Of a stretch of 64,000 nucleotides of DNA, positions 16,324 to 24,731 are shown one piece after another. Within the stretch, counting starts at the first letter, position 1. Every line of letters starts with the position of its first letter. The stretch comes from CAVQJU01 sp963755195 (lineage in GTDB: Bacteria > Acidobacteriota > Vicinamibacteria > Vicinamibacterales > CAVVIG01): contig CAVWIZ010000006.1 of assembly GCA_963755195.1 (NCBI GenBank), positions 310,001 through 374,000 on the forward strand, written 5' to 3'. A program made the translations under genes and the position numbers. The notes under the pieces were generated by a model, which was not told the DNA's origin, made no database searches, and saw only the letters and a program-made list of their open reading frames with translations.

Positions 16324-17441
16324 GCCGACCCTCGCGGCGCGGCGGCTGTCTCTGATCGCGGCGGCGCTTCCGTCGGCGCGTCGAGCGGCACGTCAAGCCA
16401 GACGCACGTCCGGCCCGGCCTGCTGTCGATCCCCATGGCCGCGTCTTTGCCGAAGTGCATCTTCAGCCGCGCCTTGAGCAACGCGAGACCATGGCCTTCC
16501 GGCAGGTTGGCGCCGTCGAATCCCGGGCCGTCGTCTTCGACCTCGATCCGCGTGCGGCCCTGCGACACGGCTGCCCGAACGGCGATGGAGGCGCCCTTCT
16601 GGCGGGATGACACGGCATACTTCACGCCGTTTTCGACCAGCGTCTGGAGTGCGAGGCGCGGAACCGGAGTACGGGCCGCATGGTCGTCAATGGACAGGTC
16701 GTAACGGAGCCGATCGCCGAATCGCACGCGCTCGATGTCGAGGTAGTTCCGAATGAAGCCGAGCTCCTGCTCGAGCGGAACGAGTACCGCGGCGCCGCGG
16801 TCGAGCGACGATCGCATCAGCGACGCCAGTTGGCCGACGACTTTCTCGGCGGCCGCCGGGTTTTCGTGCACGAGCTCGGACACCGAGTTGAGCGTGTTGA
16901 ACAGAAAGTGCGGATCGACGCGCGATTCGAGCGACGCCAGTTGCGCTTCGGCGGCCAACCGATGGGCGTCGGCCTCGTCGCGTTCTTTCGTCCGCAGCGC
17001 CAGCGCCGCGTCGTGGAGCCGCGCGCGCAGACCACCCGTGACGGTGAAGAAGATCCCGAAGACGAGTGTGAAGTACATCGAGATTTTGAGCGCCGACATC
17101 CAAAAGGGGAAGAACCGGCCGCTTGGCACCATGCCGGCCGCCGTCCCGAACAGCATCGCGATGAAGCTGCCGGCCGTCGCGCATGCGGCCAGGGCGGCGG
17201 CGACGGCCGCCCAGTTCAGCGGCGTCGGGAGCCGGCGCCAGACGATGGGCACGAGGCGTGGAATCGTCAGGAAGCCAAGCGACGAGCAGCAGAACGAAAA
17301 CATGAAGTTGGTCGCCGTGTAGCTGAGGATCTGCCGCCAGGGCGTCCGCCACGTCGCGCTGCCGAAGACCAGCGCGGCGACCAACGACCCGGCGGCACAG
17401 CCCGCCGCGACCTGGCTCCAGAAACGGATCTGCTTCACCAT
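16320..17441 (-). CDS. LytS/YehU-type sensor histidine kinase
   Basis: A 373-residue kinase. The N-terminal half has four to five hydrophobic helices (for example ILSYTATNFMFSFCCSSLGF). A coiled region LRTKERDEADAHRLAAEAQL leads into the His_kinase motif DPHFLFNTLNSVSELVHENP near residue 175, which holds the phosphorylated His. The ATP-binding part has LVENGVKYAV (N box) and DDGPGFDG (G1 box). This is the usual partner of a LytTR regulator, encoded next. The signal sensed is unknown. Confidence 0.88.
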   Translation of the reverse strand: MVKQIRFWSQVAAGCAAGSLVAALVFGSATWRTPWRQILSYTATNFMFSFCCSSLGFLTIPRLVPIVWRRLPTPLNWAAVAAALAACATAGSFIAMLFGTAAGMVPSGRFFPFWMSALKISMYFTLVFGIFFTVTGGLRARLHDAALALRTKERDEADAHRLAAEAQLASLESRVDPHFLFNTLNSVSELVHENPAAAEKVVGQLASLMRSSLDRGAAVLVPLEQELGFIRNYLDIERVRFGDRLRYDLSIDDHAARTPVPRLALQTLVENGVKYAVSSRQKGASIAVRAAVSQGRTRIEVEDDGPGFDGANLPEGHGLALLKARLKMHFGKDAAMGIDSRPGRTCVWLDVPLDAPTEAPPRSETAAAPRGSA

Positions 17442-17456
17442 CAGCGAGCGGCCAGT

Positions 17457-17990
17457 CTACTGCGTACGCCCGGGCGGCGACGCTGCCGGCACTTCGAGCA
17501 GGCCGGGCACCTTCACGCTCGACGGGGCGAATCGGCCGCCCGCCGCCAGGCCGCCCGGCAGCGGCGCATACAGTTCGATCGCGATCTGCGTGGTCGCGGA
17601 CTTCACGTCACCGTTTTGCGGCGGCGCGGGCATCGTCAGCGAGGCGATGGCGAGTACGGGCTTGCCGTCGTCGGGCACGCCGGCGAGCGGTCCGCCCGGA
17701 CGGCGCTGGCTGCCGCTGAATTGCTGGAGCAGGCCCTGATGCGCGTCGCTGTAGTACCACTTGAGCACCGCCTGTTTGTTTTCGAACCACGCGAAGATCA
17801 CCATCTTGCCGCTCGACGTGCGGGCGGTTTCAACGCCGAGGACACCAGGCGTGGCTTTCAGCATGCCGGGGAGATCCGGAAGCCCCGCGGGCGGGCCTTG
17901 CGCGCGCAGGTTCGCGAGCAGCAAGGGCGAGTAGACGACGGCGGCGACGACGACGGCGGCGGCGATCTCTCTCAATGTGCGTCGATTCAT
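17457..17990 (-). CDS. Secreted/anchored hypothetical protein
   Basis: A 177-residue protein with an N-terminal hydrophobic helix (EIAAAVVVAAVVYSPLLL) and a mature part containing LKATPGVLGVETARTSSGKM and VIFAWFENKQAVLKWYYSD. The latter resembles antibiotic-biosynthesis-monooxygenase-like (ABM/ferredoxin-fold) domains, but the resemblance is weak. The ATG at 17990 gives the signal-like N-terminus. It lies 15 bp upstream of the kinase gene on the same strand, so it may be transcribed with it. Confidence 0.55.
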   Translation of the reverse strand: MNRRTLREIAAAVVVAAVVYSPLLLANLRAQGPPAGLPDLPGMLKATPGVLGVETARTSSGKMVIFAWFENKQAVLKWYYSDAHQGLLQQFSGSQRRPGGPLAGVPDDGKPVLAIASLTMPAPPQNGDVKSATTQIAIELYAPLPGGLAAGGRFAPSSVKVPGLLEVPAASPPGRTQ

Positions 17991-18152
17991 GAACTGCCTC
18001 CTGCAACCCACAGTAGCGGCCAGGCGCCGCTGCCTGGTGGGATTTGCGACCAAAGGGTGGATGGCGGCGATGAGAGGCAGGACGGGCAGGATGGGCCCCG
18101 TCCTTCGCCGTCCCGCCTTTGCCGCCCCTCCTGCCCTTCCTGCCCGGTGCAT

Positions 18153-18158
18153 TACCAT
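18153..18158 (+). promoter_or_regulatory. -10-like box, 6 nt before the YpdA-like gene
   Basis: TACCAT is followed by CAGGGC and then the ATG at 18165. Spacing is the same as at 283, 7736 and 22855. The region just upstream (18073-18150) is a GGGCAGGA/TCCTGCCC inverted repeat. Confidence 0.35.
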
Positions 18159-18164
18159 CAGGGC

Positions 18165-19244
18165 ATGTCCGTTCGCGACGTCATCATCGTAGGCGCGGGT
18201 CCATCGGGGTTGTCCGCCGCCATTGCCGCGAAGCAGCGCGGCCTCGACTATCAGGTGCTCGAACAGGGCGTCCTCGTCAATTCGATCTATCGCTTTCCCC
18301 CGCAGATGGTGTTCTTTACCACGCCAGAGTTGCTGGAGATCGGCGGGCTTCCGTTCGTGTCGCCGTACGAAAAGCCGACGCGCGCCGAAGCCCTTCGCTA
18401 TTACCGCAAGGTCGTCGACAAGTACGACCTGCAGATCGCGTACGGCGAGACCGTGGTCTCGATCGAACGTGAGGTCAGCGCCCGCGGCCATGCCGAGCCG
18501 GGAGGCGAGGCATCCGCCGCCGGCGACTCGGTGTTCGCTGTCGAGACTCGATCCTCGCGCGGCGTGCGGCGGGTACGCCACGCCCGGCACATCGTGATGG
18601 CGATCGGCTACTTCGATCATCCGGTGATGCTCGGCGTGCCGGGTGAAGACCTGCCGCACGTCCATCACTACTACGGCGAGGCCCACCCGTACTACCGTCA
18701 GCGCGTGGTCATCGTGGGCGGCGGGAATTCGGCGGCCGAATATGCTCTTGAGTTGCACCGGGCCGGCGCGCACGTCACGATCGTCCACCGCGCGGCGGAG
18801 CTCAAGTCCACGATCAAGTACTGGGTCCGCCCCGACATCGAAAACCGGATCAAGGAAGGCTCGGTGGCCGCTCGGTTCAGTACGTGCCTGGTCGAGATCC
18901 GGCCGACCTCAGTCGTCGTGCGGCCTTCGACGAGCTCAGGCCGCCCCGAGCTTGTCGAAGGCCGCAGGTCGAGCGGTGAAGAAGAAGAGATGCCGGCCGA
19001 CGCCGTGTTTCTCCTGACCGGCTACCGCGCGGATGCCGAACTCATGGCGCGCGCGGGCGTCGAGTTCGGCGATCGCCACGCCCCCTTGCACAATCCCGAC
19101 ACCTTCGAGACCAACGTGCCGGGGTTGTTCATCGCCGGCGGCGCCATCGCGGGCGAGGACACGGGCACCGTCTTCATCGAGAACGGCCGGTTCCACGGCG
19201 AGAAGATCGTCGAAGTGATTGCTGCCCGTTGCCAGCAGCTCTAA
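18165..19244 (+). CDS. YpdA-family FAD/NAD(P)-dependent reductase
   Basis: A 359-residue flavoprotein. The FAD-binding VIIVGAGPSGLSAAIAA is at residues 6-22, the family motif YRFPPQMVFFTT near 46-57 and the NAD(P)-binding VVIVGGGNSAAEYALEL near 180-196. A terminal FAD motif ends LFIAGGAIAGEDTGTVFIEN. YpdA proteins reduce bacillithiol disulfide or a related thiol in Firmicutes; in this lineage the substrate is not certain. Residues near 253-268 (PSTSSGRPELVEG) come from a palindromic repeat inserted in frame. The start has a -10-like box 6 nt upstream and no ribosome-binding site. Confidence 0.85.
   Translation: MSVRDVIIVGAGPSGLSAAIAAKQRGLDYQVLEQGVLVNSIYRFPPQMVFFTTPELLEIGGLPFVSPYEKPTRAEALRYYRKVVDKYDLQIAYGETVVSIEREVSARGHAEPGGEASAAGDSVFAVETRSSRGVRRVRHARHIVMAIGYFDHPVMLGVPGEDLPHVHHYYGEAHPYYRQRVVIVGGGNSAAEYALELHRAGAHVTIVHRAAELKSTIKYWVRPDIENRIKEGSVAARFSTCLVEIRPTSVVVRPSTSSGRPELVEGRRSSGEEEEMPADAVFLLTGYRADAELMARAGVEFGDRHAPLHNPDTFETNVPGLFIAGGAIAGEDTGTVFIENGRFHGEKIVEVIAARCQQL
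18921..18964 (+). repeat. REP-like palindrome inside the YpdA-like gene
   Basis: Left arm CGGCCTTCGACGAGCTCAGG pairs with right arm CCCCGAGCTTGTCGAAGGCCG with two mismatches. Its translation RPSTSSGRPELVEGR is a peptide met repeatedly in unrelated proteins because this palindrome spreads in many genomes. It falls in a surface loop after the NAD domain, so the reading frame survives. Confidence 0.75.
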
Positions 19245-19263
19245 CCACGACGTTGCCGTTTTC

Positions 19264-19935
19264 CTAGTGCGCGACGTTCGACAAACCCGGCGTGCGCGCG
19301 ATCAGGATCTTCATCTCGAGGAGCTCGACGAGCGACTCGGCCCGGGTGCGCAGGCTGTGCTGTTCGAGCAGCGCCTGCTTTTCGACCGGCTCCAGATCCA
19401 GATACTGCGCGAGAGCGTTCACCAGGTCCTCGTCGGCCATCGTGGAGGGGATTTTCGAATCGTGGCTGCCGCTTCCGGCCGATTCCGTCCGCGCGGCGCC
19501 GGAGAGCGAGCGCTCGATGGTCGGCGCCAGAAGCGATTCGAGTTTCGAACGTTGTCGCTGGATGACGGCGCGGTCGTCTCCCGACCCGGCGCGCTCCGGC
19601 ACCGGCTCGACGAACGCCCGGCGATAGCTCCTGGCGTTGTCCTCCTCGACGACGCGAAACCGCTCCACGCCGCGCAGCACGATGTTGTAGCGTCCGTCCG
19701 CCAACTGCTCGACGTGCGTGATCACGCCGCTGCAGCCCAACGGATAGATGGGCGGCCGCTGCTCGTATTCATGCTGCCATCCCGGACGCAGCAGCACCAT
19801 GCCAATCATCCGGTCACTCGCCACCGCATCGGCCACCATCTCGCGGTACCGCGGCTCGAAGATGTGCAGCGGCAGGAACACGTTGGGGAACAGGACGACG
19901 TTCGGCAGCGGAAAGATTGGCAGTAGATCGGACAT
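19264..19935 (-). CDS. LON N-terminal (PUA-like) domain protein
   Basis: A 223-residue protein without the Lon ATPase or protease. The N-terminus LLPIFPLPNVVLFPNVFLPLHIFEPRYREM is diagnostic for the LON substrate-binding domain; YPLGCSGVITHVEQLADGRYNIVLRGVERF follows. A helical C-terminal half (DEDLVNALAQYLDLEPVEKQ, ALLEQ..LRTRAESLVELL) is typical of stand-alone LON-N proteins. The ATG at 19935 starts the domain; the longer frame upstream runs through the VWA gene. Function not established; substrate or nucleic-acid binding is suggested. Confidence 0.88.
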   Translation of the reverse strand: MSDLLPIFPLPNVVLFPNVFLPLHIFEPRYREMVADAVASDRMIGMVLLRPGWQHEYEQRPPIYPLGCSGVITHVEQLADGRYNIVLRGVERFRVVEEDNARSYRRAFVEPVPERAGSGDDRAVIQRQRSKLESLLAPTIERSLSGAARTESAGSGSHDSKIPSTMADEDLVNALAQYLDLEPVEKQALLEQHSLRTRAESLVELLEMKILIARTPGLSNVAH

Positions 19936-19937
19936 TC

Positions 19938-19979
19938 GAACCCTGAACGTTGAACCCTGAACCGTGAACCCTGAACCTG
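19938..19979 (+). repeat. Six 7-bp units (GAACCCT type)
   Basis: GAACCCT, GAACGTT, GAACCCT, GAACCGT, GAACCCT and GAACCTG run without gaps between the LON-N start and the VWA stop codon. Every second unit is identical, so the array may have grown by 14-bp steps. Confidence 0.75.
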
Positions 19980-19982
19980 TCT

Positions 19983-21284
19983 TTAGTGAATCGTCTTCGT
20001 TTTCTTGTCCATGTAGTCCATCAGGACGTATTGCCCGAGCGTATAGGGCGTCGTGAAGTACGCCTTGCCCTTGCAGATGTCTGCGACGCGGCGGACGAAG
20101 CTCACGAGGTCGTAGTCGCGGGCCAGCATGAACGTGTTGATCATGATGCCGCTCTTGCGGCACGCGGCCACCTCGGCGCAGGTCTCGGCCACGATGAACG
20201 GATCGAGGCCGAACGCATTCTTGTAGATGCGGCCGTCCGGCTGCGTCAGCGCCGAGGGCTTGCCGTCGGTGATCATGATGATCTGGCGCATGTCCTTGCG
20301 CTGGCGGTCGAGAATGCGCCGGGACAGCCGCAGCCCTTCGCGCGTGTTCGTGTAGTACGGGCCGACGCGGACACGCCCGAGCTCGGCCAGAGGGATTTCC
20401 TCGGCCGAGTCGTGAAACAGCACCACGTTGAGCGCGTCGCCCGGGTACTGGATCTTGATGAGCTGCGCGAGGGCGAGCGCGACGCGCTTGGCCGGCGTAA
20501 AGCGATCTTCGCCGTACAGGATCATGCTGTGGCTGCAGTCGAGCATCAGCACCGTGGCGCACGAGCTCTGGTACTCACCCTGGACGACCATGAGATCTTC
20601 GTGGGTGACGTTGATCTTCACTCGTGGCTCGCGGCGGGTGGCGGTCGGCTCGTGGCCCGCGGCCCGCGCTTGGTCGGCTTCTCGCGCGACGGCGTTCAGG
20701 AGCGTCGCGGCCGCGTCCAGGTTCATGGTGTCGCCGAATTCGTACGCCTTCGGCGCCCCGGTCGTTTCGACGCCTGTGGCCTGCTCGCGCGTATCATGCC
20801 GGCCGAAGCTGCTCTTGCCGAGCGACCCCAGGAGATCGCGCAGGGCGCGATAGCCCAGGAAATCGAGCGTCTTGTCGGTGACCTCAAAGGTCACGGGTGG
20901 CTGATCGGGGCCGTGTCCGCCGCGGCCGCTCCGCCGCTGACGCTCGGGCTCGAGGTCGGGCGGCGTCGTGATGTAGCCTTGCTCGCCCATGCGCTCGATG
21001 ATCTGCTGAATCAGCTGCTCGAGCTTCGAGCGCACGTCTTCCTGATCGCCGTCGGCGGGATCCCCGAGCAGTTGCTCGATCGTCTCCTCCGGCAGGACGC
21101 CGCCGTTGAACAGCGCGTCGAGTATCGCGTCGTGCAGCGCCTGCATCGTCCGCTCGGCTTCATCAACTCCATACGGATTGCCGAACCCGCTGGACAGCAG
21201 AAGGTCGGACAGCTTCGACACGAGATCCTCGATGTCGATCTCGTCGAGCGGATCGCCGATGTATTTTGCGTAGCGATACTTCAT
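19983..21284 (-). CDS. VWA-domain protein, partner of the AAA+ ATPase
   Basis: A 433-residue protein. The C-terminal half is a von Willebrand A domain with the metal-site motif VMLDCSHSM near residue 251 and MITDGKPSAL near 347. The N-terminal third is helical and acidic (EIDIEDLVSKLSDLL; a long ALHDAILDALFNGG helix). It lies 78 bp downstream of the AAA+ gene on the same strand, the classic MoxR/ChlI-ATPase plus VWA pair used for metal insertion or complex remodelling. Residues near 208-222 (GHEPTATRREPRVK) come from a 7-bp repeat array. Confidence 0.85.
   Translation of the reverse strand: MKYRYAKYIGDPLDEIDIEDLVSKLSDLLLSSGFGNPYGVDEAERTMQALHDAILDALFNGGVLPEETIEQLLGDPADGDQEDVRSKLEQLIQQIIERMGEQGYITTPPDLEPERQRRSGRGGHGPDQPPVTFEVTDKTLDFLGYRALRDLLGSLGKSSFGRHDTREQATGVETTGAPKAYEFGDTMNLDAAATLLNAVAREADQARAAGHEPTATRREPRVKINVTHEDLMVVQGEYQSSCATVLMLDCSHSMILYGEDRFTPAKRVALALAQLIKIQYPGDALNVVLFHDSAEEIPLAELGRVRVGPYYTNTREGLRLSRRILDRQRKDMRQIIMITDGKPSALTQPDGRIYKNAFGLDPFIVAETCAEVAACRKSGIMINTFMLARDYDLVSFVRRVADICKGKAYFTTPYTLGQYVLMDYMDKKTKTIH
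20619..20667 (-). repeat. Seven 7-bp units in frame inside the VWA gene
   Basis: On the plus strand CACTCGT is followed by GGCTCGC, GGCGGGT, GGCGGTC, GGCTCGT, GGCCCGC and GGCCCGC. On the coding strand the 49 bp encode a His/Glu/Pro/Arg-rich linker before the VWA domain. The same unit type is seen inside the sensor-kinase gene at 47618-47652. Confidence 0.65.
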
Positions 21285-21293
21285 GGGATCACG

Positions 21294-21365
21294 AAGGGGC
21301 TAGGGGCTGGGGATCAGGGGCTAGAGGCCGTCCCTAGTCCCGAGCCCCTAGGCCCTAGCCCCTAG
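21294..21365 (+). repeat. CTAGGGG array followed by its complement
   Basis: The 77-bp gap between the VWA start and the AAA+ stop is almost filled by GGGGCTAGGGGCTGGGG and GGGGCTAGAGG units (to about 21327), then CCCTAGTCCC and CCCCTAGGCCCTAGCCCCTAG. The halves can pair into a long hairpin in the operon mRNA. Confidence 0.7.
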
Positions 21366-22855
21366 TTGTAATATTTTTTCTTCCCGCCCGGAATCTGGAA
21401 CCCTTCGTCGACCGCCGGCTCTTCGCGGCGTGCCGGCCGCCGCGGAGCGGCTTCCGCCGCCGAGTAGCCGCGTTCCTCGCTGCGGCTGATCTTCTTCTGC
21501 GCGTACAGTCCTTCGAGGACGAAATCGATGGCCGAGGCGACCGCCGGCGCCGACGCACCTGCCTTGAGACGGGCGTGCGCCGCCAGCTCGCGGAGGCCCT
21601 GCACGCCGCGTGTCTGCGTGACGACCTCGTCGGCCGACGACGTGTCGCCAAGGGGCAGCGAGCCGCCGAGATCGAACCATTCGACGACCGTGCGGGTGTC
21701 CTGACCCTCGAACATGCCGGTGAACACCGAACCCACGGACGAACGAATCAGATCGCGCGCCACCTGCTCGGCGCCGCGCAGCTCGCCCTCGTACTCGAGC
21801 TCGAACTTGCCGGTGATCGACGGAAGCGCCGCGTATAAATCGGTCACCCGTGGTACGACCACATTCTCGCCGTTCGACAGCGCCCGCCGCTCGGCATTCG
21901 ACACGACGAGCTCGAGCGTGCTGATGGGCAGGCGCTGGCTGACGCCCGATCGCTTGTCAACCTTCCGATCGGCGCGCGCCTGGAAGGCGACTTCCTCGAT
22001 GACCTCGCGCACGTAGTCGGGGATCTCGACGCCGAGCCCGCCGGCGCGCTCGGTCCACGCTTCCTGCCGGGTGATGGCCATTCCGTGGTGGCGCGTGGCG
22101 GGGTAGTGGGTACGGATTTCCGAGCCGATGCGGTCTTTGAGCGGCGTGATGATCTTGCCGCGCGCCGTGTAGTCTTCGGGGTTGGCTGTGAAGACCATCA
22201 TCAGATCGAGTTTGAGGCGGATCGGGTAGCCTTTGATCTGGACGTCGCCTTCCTGCAGGATGTTGAACAGGCCGACCTGGATCTTGCCGGCCAGGTCGGG
22301 CAGCTCGTTGATGGCGAAGATGCCGCGATTCGCCCGGGGGAGCAGACCGTAGTGCATCGTGAGCTCGTCGGACAGATTGAGTCCGGCCTGCGCCGCCTTG
22401 ATCGGATCGATGTCGCCGACCATGTCGGCGATCGTCACATCCGGCGTCGCGAGCTTCTCGACGTACCGCGCGTCACGCGGCAGCCAGGCGATTGGCATGG
22501 CGTCGCCCTCGCGCGCGATCCGCGCCCGGCACGACGCGCAGAGCGGCGCCAGCGGGTCGTCGTGGATCTCGCAACCGGGCACGACGGGCATCTGCGCGTC
22601 GAGCAGATCGACCAGACCGCGGAGAATGCGGCTCTTGGCCTGGCCGCGAAGGCCGAGCAGAATGAAGTTGTGCCGAGACAGAATGGCGTTGACCAGCTGG
22701 GGGATGACGGTCTCGTCGTACCCGATGATGCCGGGGAAGAGCGGCTCGCCGTCCTGCAGCTTCTGCACGAGGTTGTCGCGGATTTCCTGTTTGACCGGTC
22801 GCGTGTGAAGACGGGCGCGCCGAAGCTCGCCCAGGGTCTGAATGGTGGCCGCCAT
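21362..22855 (-). CDS. AAA+ ATPase of the Mg-chelatase ChlI / MoxR kind
   Basis: A 497-residue ATPase. The P-loop reads FILLGLRGQAKSRILRGLVD near residue 67, a GxxGxxKS variant of Walker A. A cysteine-containing insert (CEIHDDPLAPLCASCRARI, about 94-112) could bind zinc. Sensor and Walker B regions follow: RGIFAINELPDLAGKIQVGL and VFTANPEDYTARGKIITPL. The C-terminal tail has a coiled segment. It pairs with the VWA protein encoded downstream. The start has TAGAAT 6 nt upstream (minus strand) and no ribosome-binding site. Confidence 0.85.
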   Translation of the reverse strand: MAATIQTLGELRRARLHTRPVKQEIRDNLVQKLQDGEPLFPGIIGYDETVIPQLVNAILSRHNFILLGLRGQAKSRILRGLVDLLDAQMPVVPGCEIHDDPLAPLCASCRARIAREGDAMPIAWLPRDARYVEKLATPDVTIADMVGDIDPIKAAQAGLNLSDELTMHYGLLPRANRGIFAINELPDLAGKIQVGLFNILQEGDVQIKGYPIRLKLDLMMVFTANPEDYTARGKIITPLKDRIGSEIRTHYPATRHHGMAITRQEAWTERAGGLGVEIPDYVREVIEEVAFQARADRKVDKRSGVSQRLPISTLELVVSNAERRALSNGENVVVPRVTDLYAALPSITGKFELEYEGELRGAEQVARDLIRSSVGSVFTGMFEGQDTRTVVEWFDLGGSLPLGDTSSADEVVTQTRGVQGLRELAAHARLKAGASAPAVASAIDFVLEGLYAQKKISRSEERGYSAAEAAPRRPARREEPAVDEGFQIPGGKKKYYN

Positions 22856-22861
22856 GACTGG

Positions 22862-22867
22862 ATTCTA
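22862..22867 (-). promoter_or_regulatory. -10-like box, 6 nt before the AAA+ gene
   Basis: On the minus strand TAGAAT is followed by CCAGTC and then the ATG at 22855, the same arrangement as before folE. Confidence 0.4.
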
Positions 22868-22920
22868 TCCGAACTGGTGGCCAGTGGCTTGTGACTAACG
22901 TCTGACAATTATCGTCGTCC

Positions 22921-23766
22921 ATGCGTCATCCGTTCTTTTCGGCGGCCCGCCCCCTCGTGTTTGCGCACCGCGGCGGCAGCGCGCTCGCCCCGGAGAACAC
23001 CATCGAGGCCTTTGACGCCGGCCTCGCGCACGGCGCCGACGGTCTGGAGCTCGACGTGCACCTCGCACGCGACGGTGCGGTCGTCGTCCATCACGATCGG
23101 ACGCTCGAGCGGACGACAAACGGCCGCGGCGAAGTCGCCGCGCACACCAGCGACGAACTGGCGCGCCTGGACGCGGGCTGCCACTTTCAGGGGGCTAACA
23201 ATCCCTACAGGGGCCGGGGCATCGGCGTGCCAACCCTGGCGGCAGTCCTGGCGCGCTACCGCGATACGCGCGTCATTGTTGAGCTGAAGGTGAATAGCGC
23301 AGAGCTTGCGGTGGCCGCGATCGACGTCGTGCGCCGGGCGGATGCCGTGGACCGCGTGTGCTTCGGCTCATACGGCCTGCGTGCGCTGCGCGCCGCGCGC
23401 ACGAGCGAGCCGGCTATTGCGACAAGCGCTGCCCGCGAAGAAGTGCGGTGGGCGCTCTACCGATCCTGGTGCCGGTGGCCGGTGCGCCGGGCGGCGTACG
23501 ACGGTTATCAGGCCCCGGAATGGTGGGGGCGCACGCAGATCGTGTCGCGCCGTTTTGTCGAGATAGCCCATCGGGCCAACCTCGGCGTCCAGGTGTGGAC
23601 GGTCGATACCGAAGATCAGGCACGCCGCCTCCTGGGTTGGGGCGTGGACGCGCTCATCACGGATCGGCCGGATGTGATCGTGCCGGTCGTCAGGTCACCC
23701 ACGCGTCACTTGCGGACTTCGGCCGAGCGATCAATCGTGGAGGATGCAGCCGCCGACACTCGATGA
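22921..23766 (+). CDS. Glycerophosphodiester phosphodiesterase
   Basis: A 281-residue cytoplasmic enzyme that hydrolyses glycerophosphodiesters to glycerol-3-phosphate and an alcohol. Active-site motifs are present: FAHRGGSALAPENTIEAF (His17, Arg18, Glu27), ELDVHLARDG and VVHHDRTLERTT. The C-terminal strand VWTVDTEDQARRLLGWGVDALITD is also typical. There is no signal peptide, so the UgpQ-like cytoplasmic form is likely. The last 23 bases overlap the start of the threonine-dehydratase gene. Confidence 0.9.
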   Translation: MRHPFFSAARPLVFAHRGGSALAPENTIEAFDAGLAHGADGLELDVHLARDGAVVVHHDRTLERTTNGRGEVAAHTSDELARLDAGCHFQGANNPYRGRGIGVPTLAAVLARYRDTRVIVELKVNSAELAVAAIDVVRRADAVDRVCFGSYGLRALRAARTSEPAIATSAAREEVRWALYRSWCRWPVRRAAYDGYQAPEWWGRTQIVSRRFVEIAHRANLGVQVWTVDTEDQARRLLGWGVDALITDRPDVIVPVVRSPTRHLRTSAERSIVEDAAADTR

Positions 23767-24700
23767 TGTGTACGCCGCTCGCGCGCGCGTCTATCCCTTC
23801 ATCCGTCCCACTCCGCTCATGCGGCACCCGTTGCTTTCGGCCGAAACGGGACTCGACATCTCCGTCAAGCACGAGAATCACAATCCGACAGGCTCGTTCA
23901 AGATTCGCGGCGGCCTGAATCTCGTCGGCAGCCTGTCGCCGGACGAACGCCGCGGCGTCATCTCGGCGTCGACCGGCAACCATGGCCAGTCGATCGCGCT
24001 CGCGTGCCAGCGTGAAGGCGTGCCGTGCACGATCGTCACGCCGGTCGGGAACAATCCGGAGAAGGGCGCCGCGATGCGCGCCTACGGCGCCGAGGTGATC
24101 GAGTTCGGCCGCGACTTCGACGAGGCGCGCGAACGCGTGGAACAGATGCAGTTCGAACGGGGACTCCGCTACGTGCACTCAGCCAACGAGCCGTTGCTGA
24201 TTGCCGGCGTCGGCACCTACGCGCTGGAGCTGCTCGAGGAGCAGCCCGACGTGGACGTCGTGTTTGTTCCGATCGGCGGCGGCAGCGGCGCCTGCGGCTG
24301 CGCGATCGTACGCAATGGCCTCGGCAGCCGCGCGAACGTGATTGGCGTGCAGGCCGAGGGCGCCAGCGCGTTCGCGCAGTCGTGGCGGAGCGGCACGCGC
24401 GTCGTGGGCGACAGGGCCGACACGTTCGCCGAAGGCATGGCCACGCGCGTCACCTACGACCTGACGTTCGAGATTCTTCGGAAAGAGCTGGACGACGTCG
24501 TGACGCTGACCGAAGAGGAGCTTGCCGGGGGCGTTCGGCTCGCATTGCGCACCACGCACAACCTTGCCGAGGGCGCGGGGGCCGCGCCGCTGGCGGCGGC
24601 GATCAAGCTGAAAGATCGGCTGGCCGGGAAGAAGGTCGTGTGTGTGATGTCGGGCGGGAACATCGACGCCGCGAAGCTCCGACGGATTCTCAGCGCCTGA
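23744..24700 (+). CDS. PLP-dependent threonine/serine dehydratase
   Basis: A 318-residue fold-type II PLP enzyme. The cofactor lysine is in NPTGSFKIRGG (near residue 50), the STGNHGQ motif near 77 binds the substrate carboxylate and VMSGGNID near 303 holds the PLP ring. There is no C-terminal ACT regulatory domain, so it resembles the short catabolic threonine ammonia-lyase or a serine/threonine racemase more than biosynthetic IlvA. It starts inside the end of the phosphodiesterase gene and is probably translated with it. Confidence 0.85.
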   Translation: MQPPTLDDVYAARARVYPFIRPTPLMRHPLLSAETGLDISVKHENHNPTGSFKIRGGLNLVGSLSPDERRGVISASTGNHGQSIALACQREGVPCTIVTPVGNNPEKGAAMRAYGAEVIEFGRDFDEARERVEQMQFERGLRYVHSANEPLLIAGVGTYALELLEEQPDVDVVFVPIGGGSGACGCAIVRNGLGSRANVIGVQAEGASAFAQSWRSGTRVVGDRADTFAEGMATRVTYDLTFEILRKELDDVVTLTEEELAGGVRLALRTTHNLAEGAGAAPLAAAIKLKDRLAGKKVVCVMSGGNIDAAKLRRILSA

Positions 24701-24731
24701 CTCGCGGGGTCCCCTCCCGACGTGACACCTG

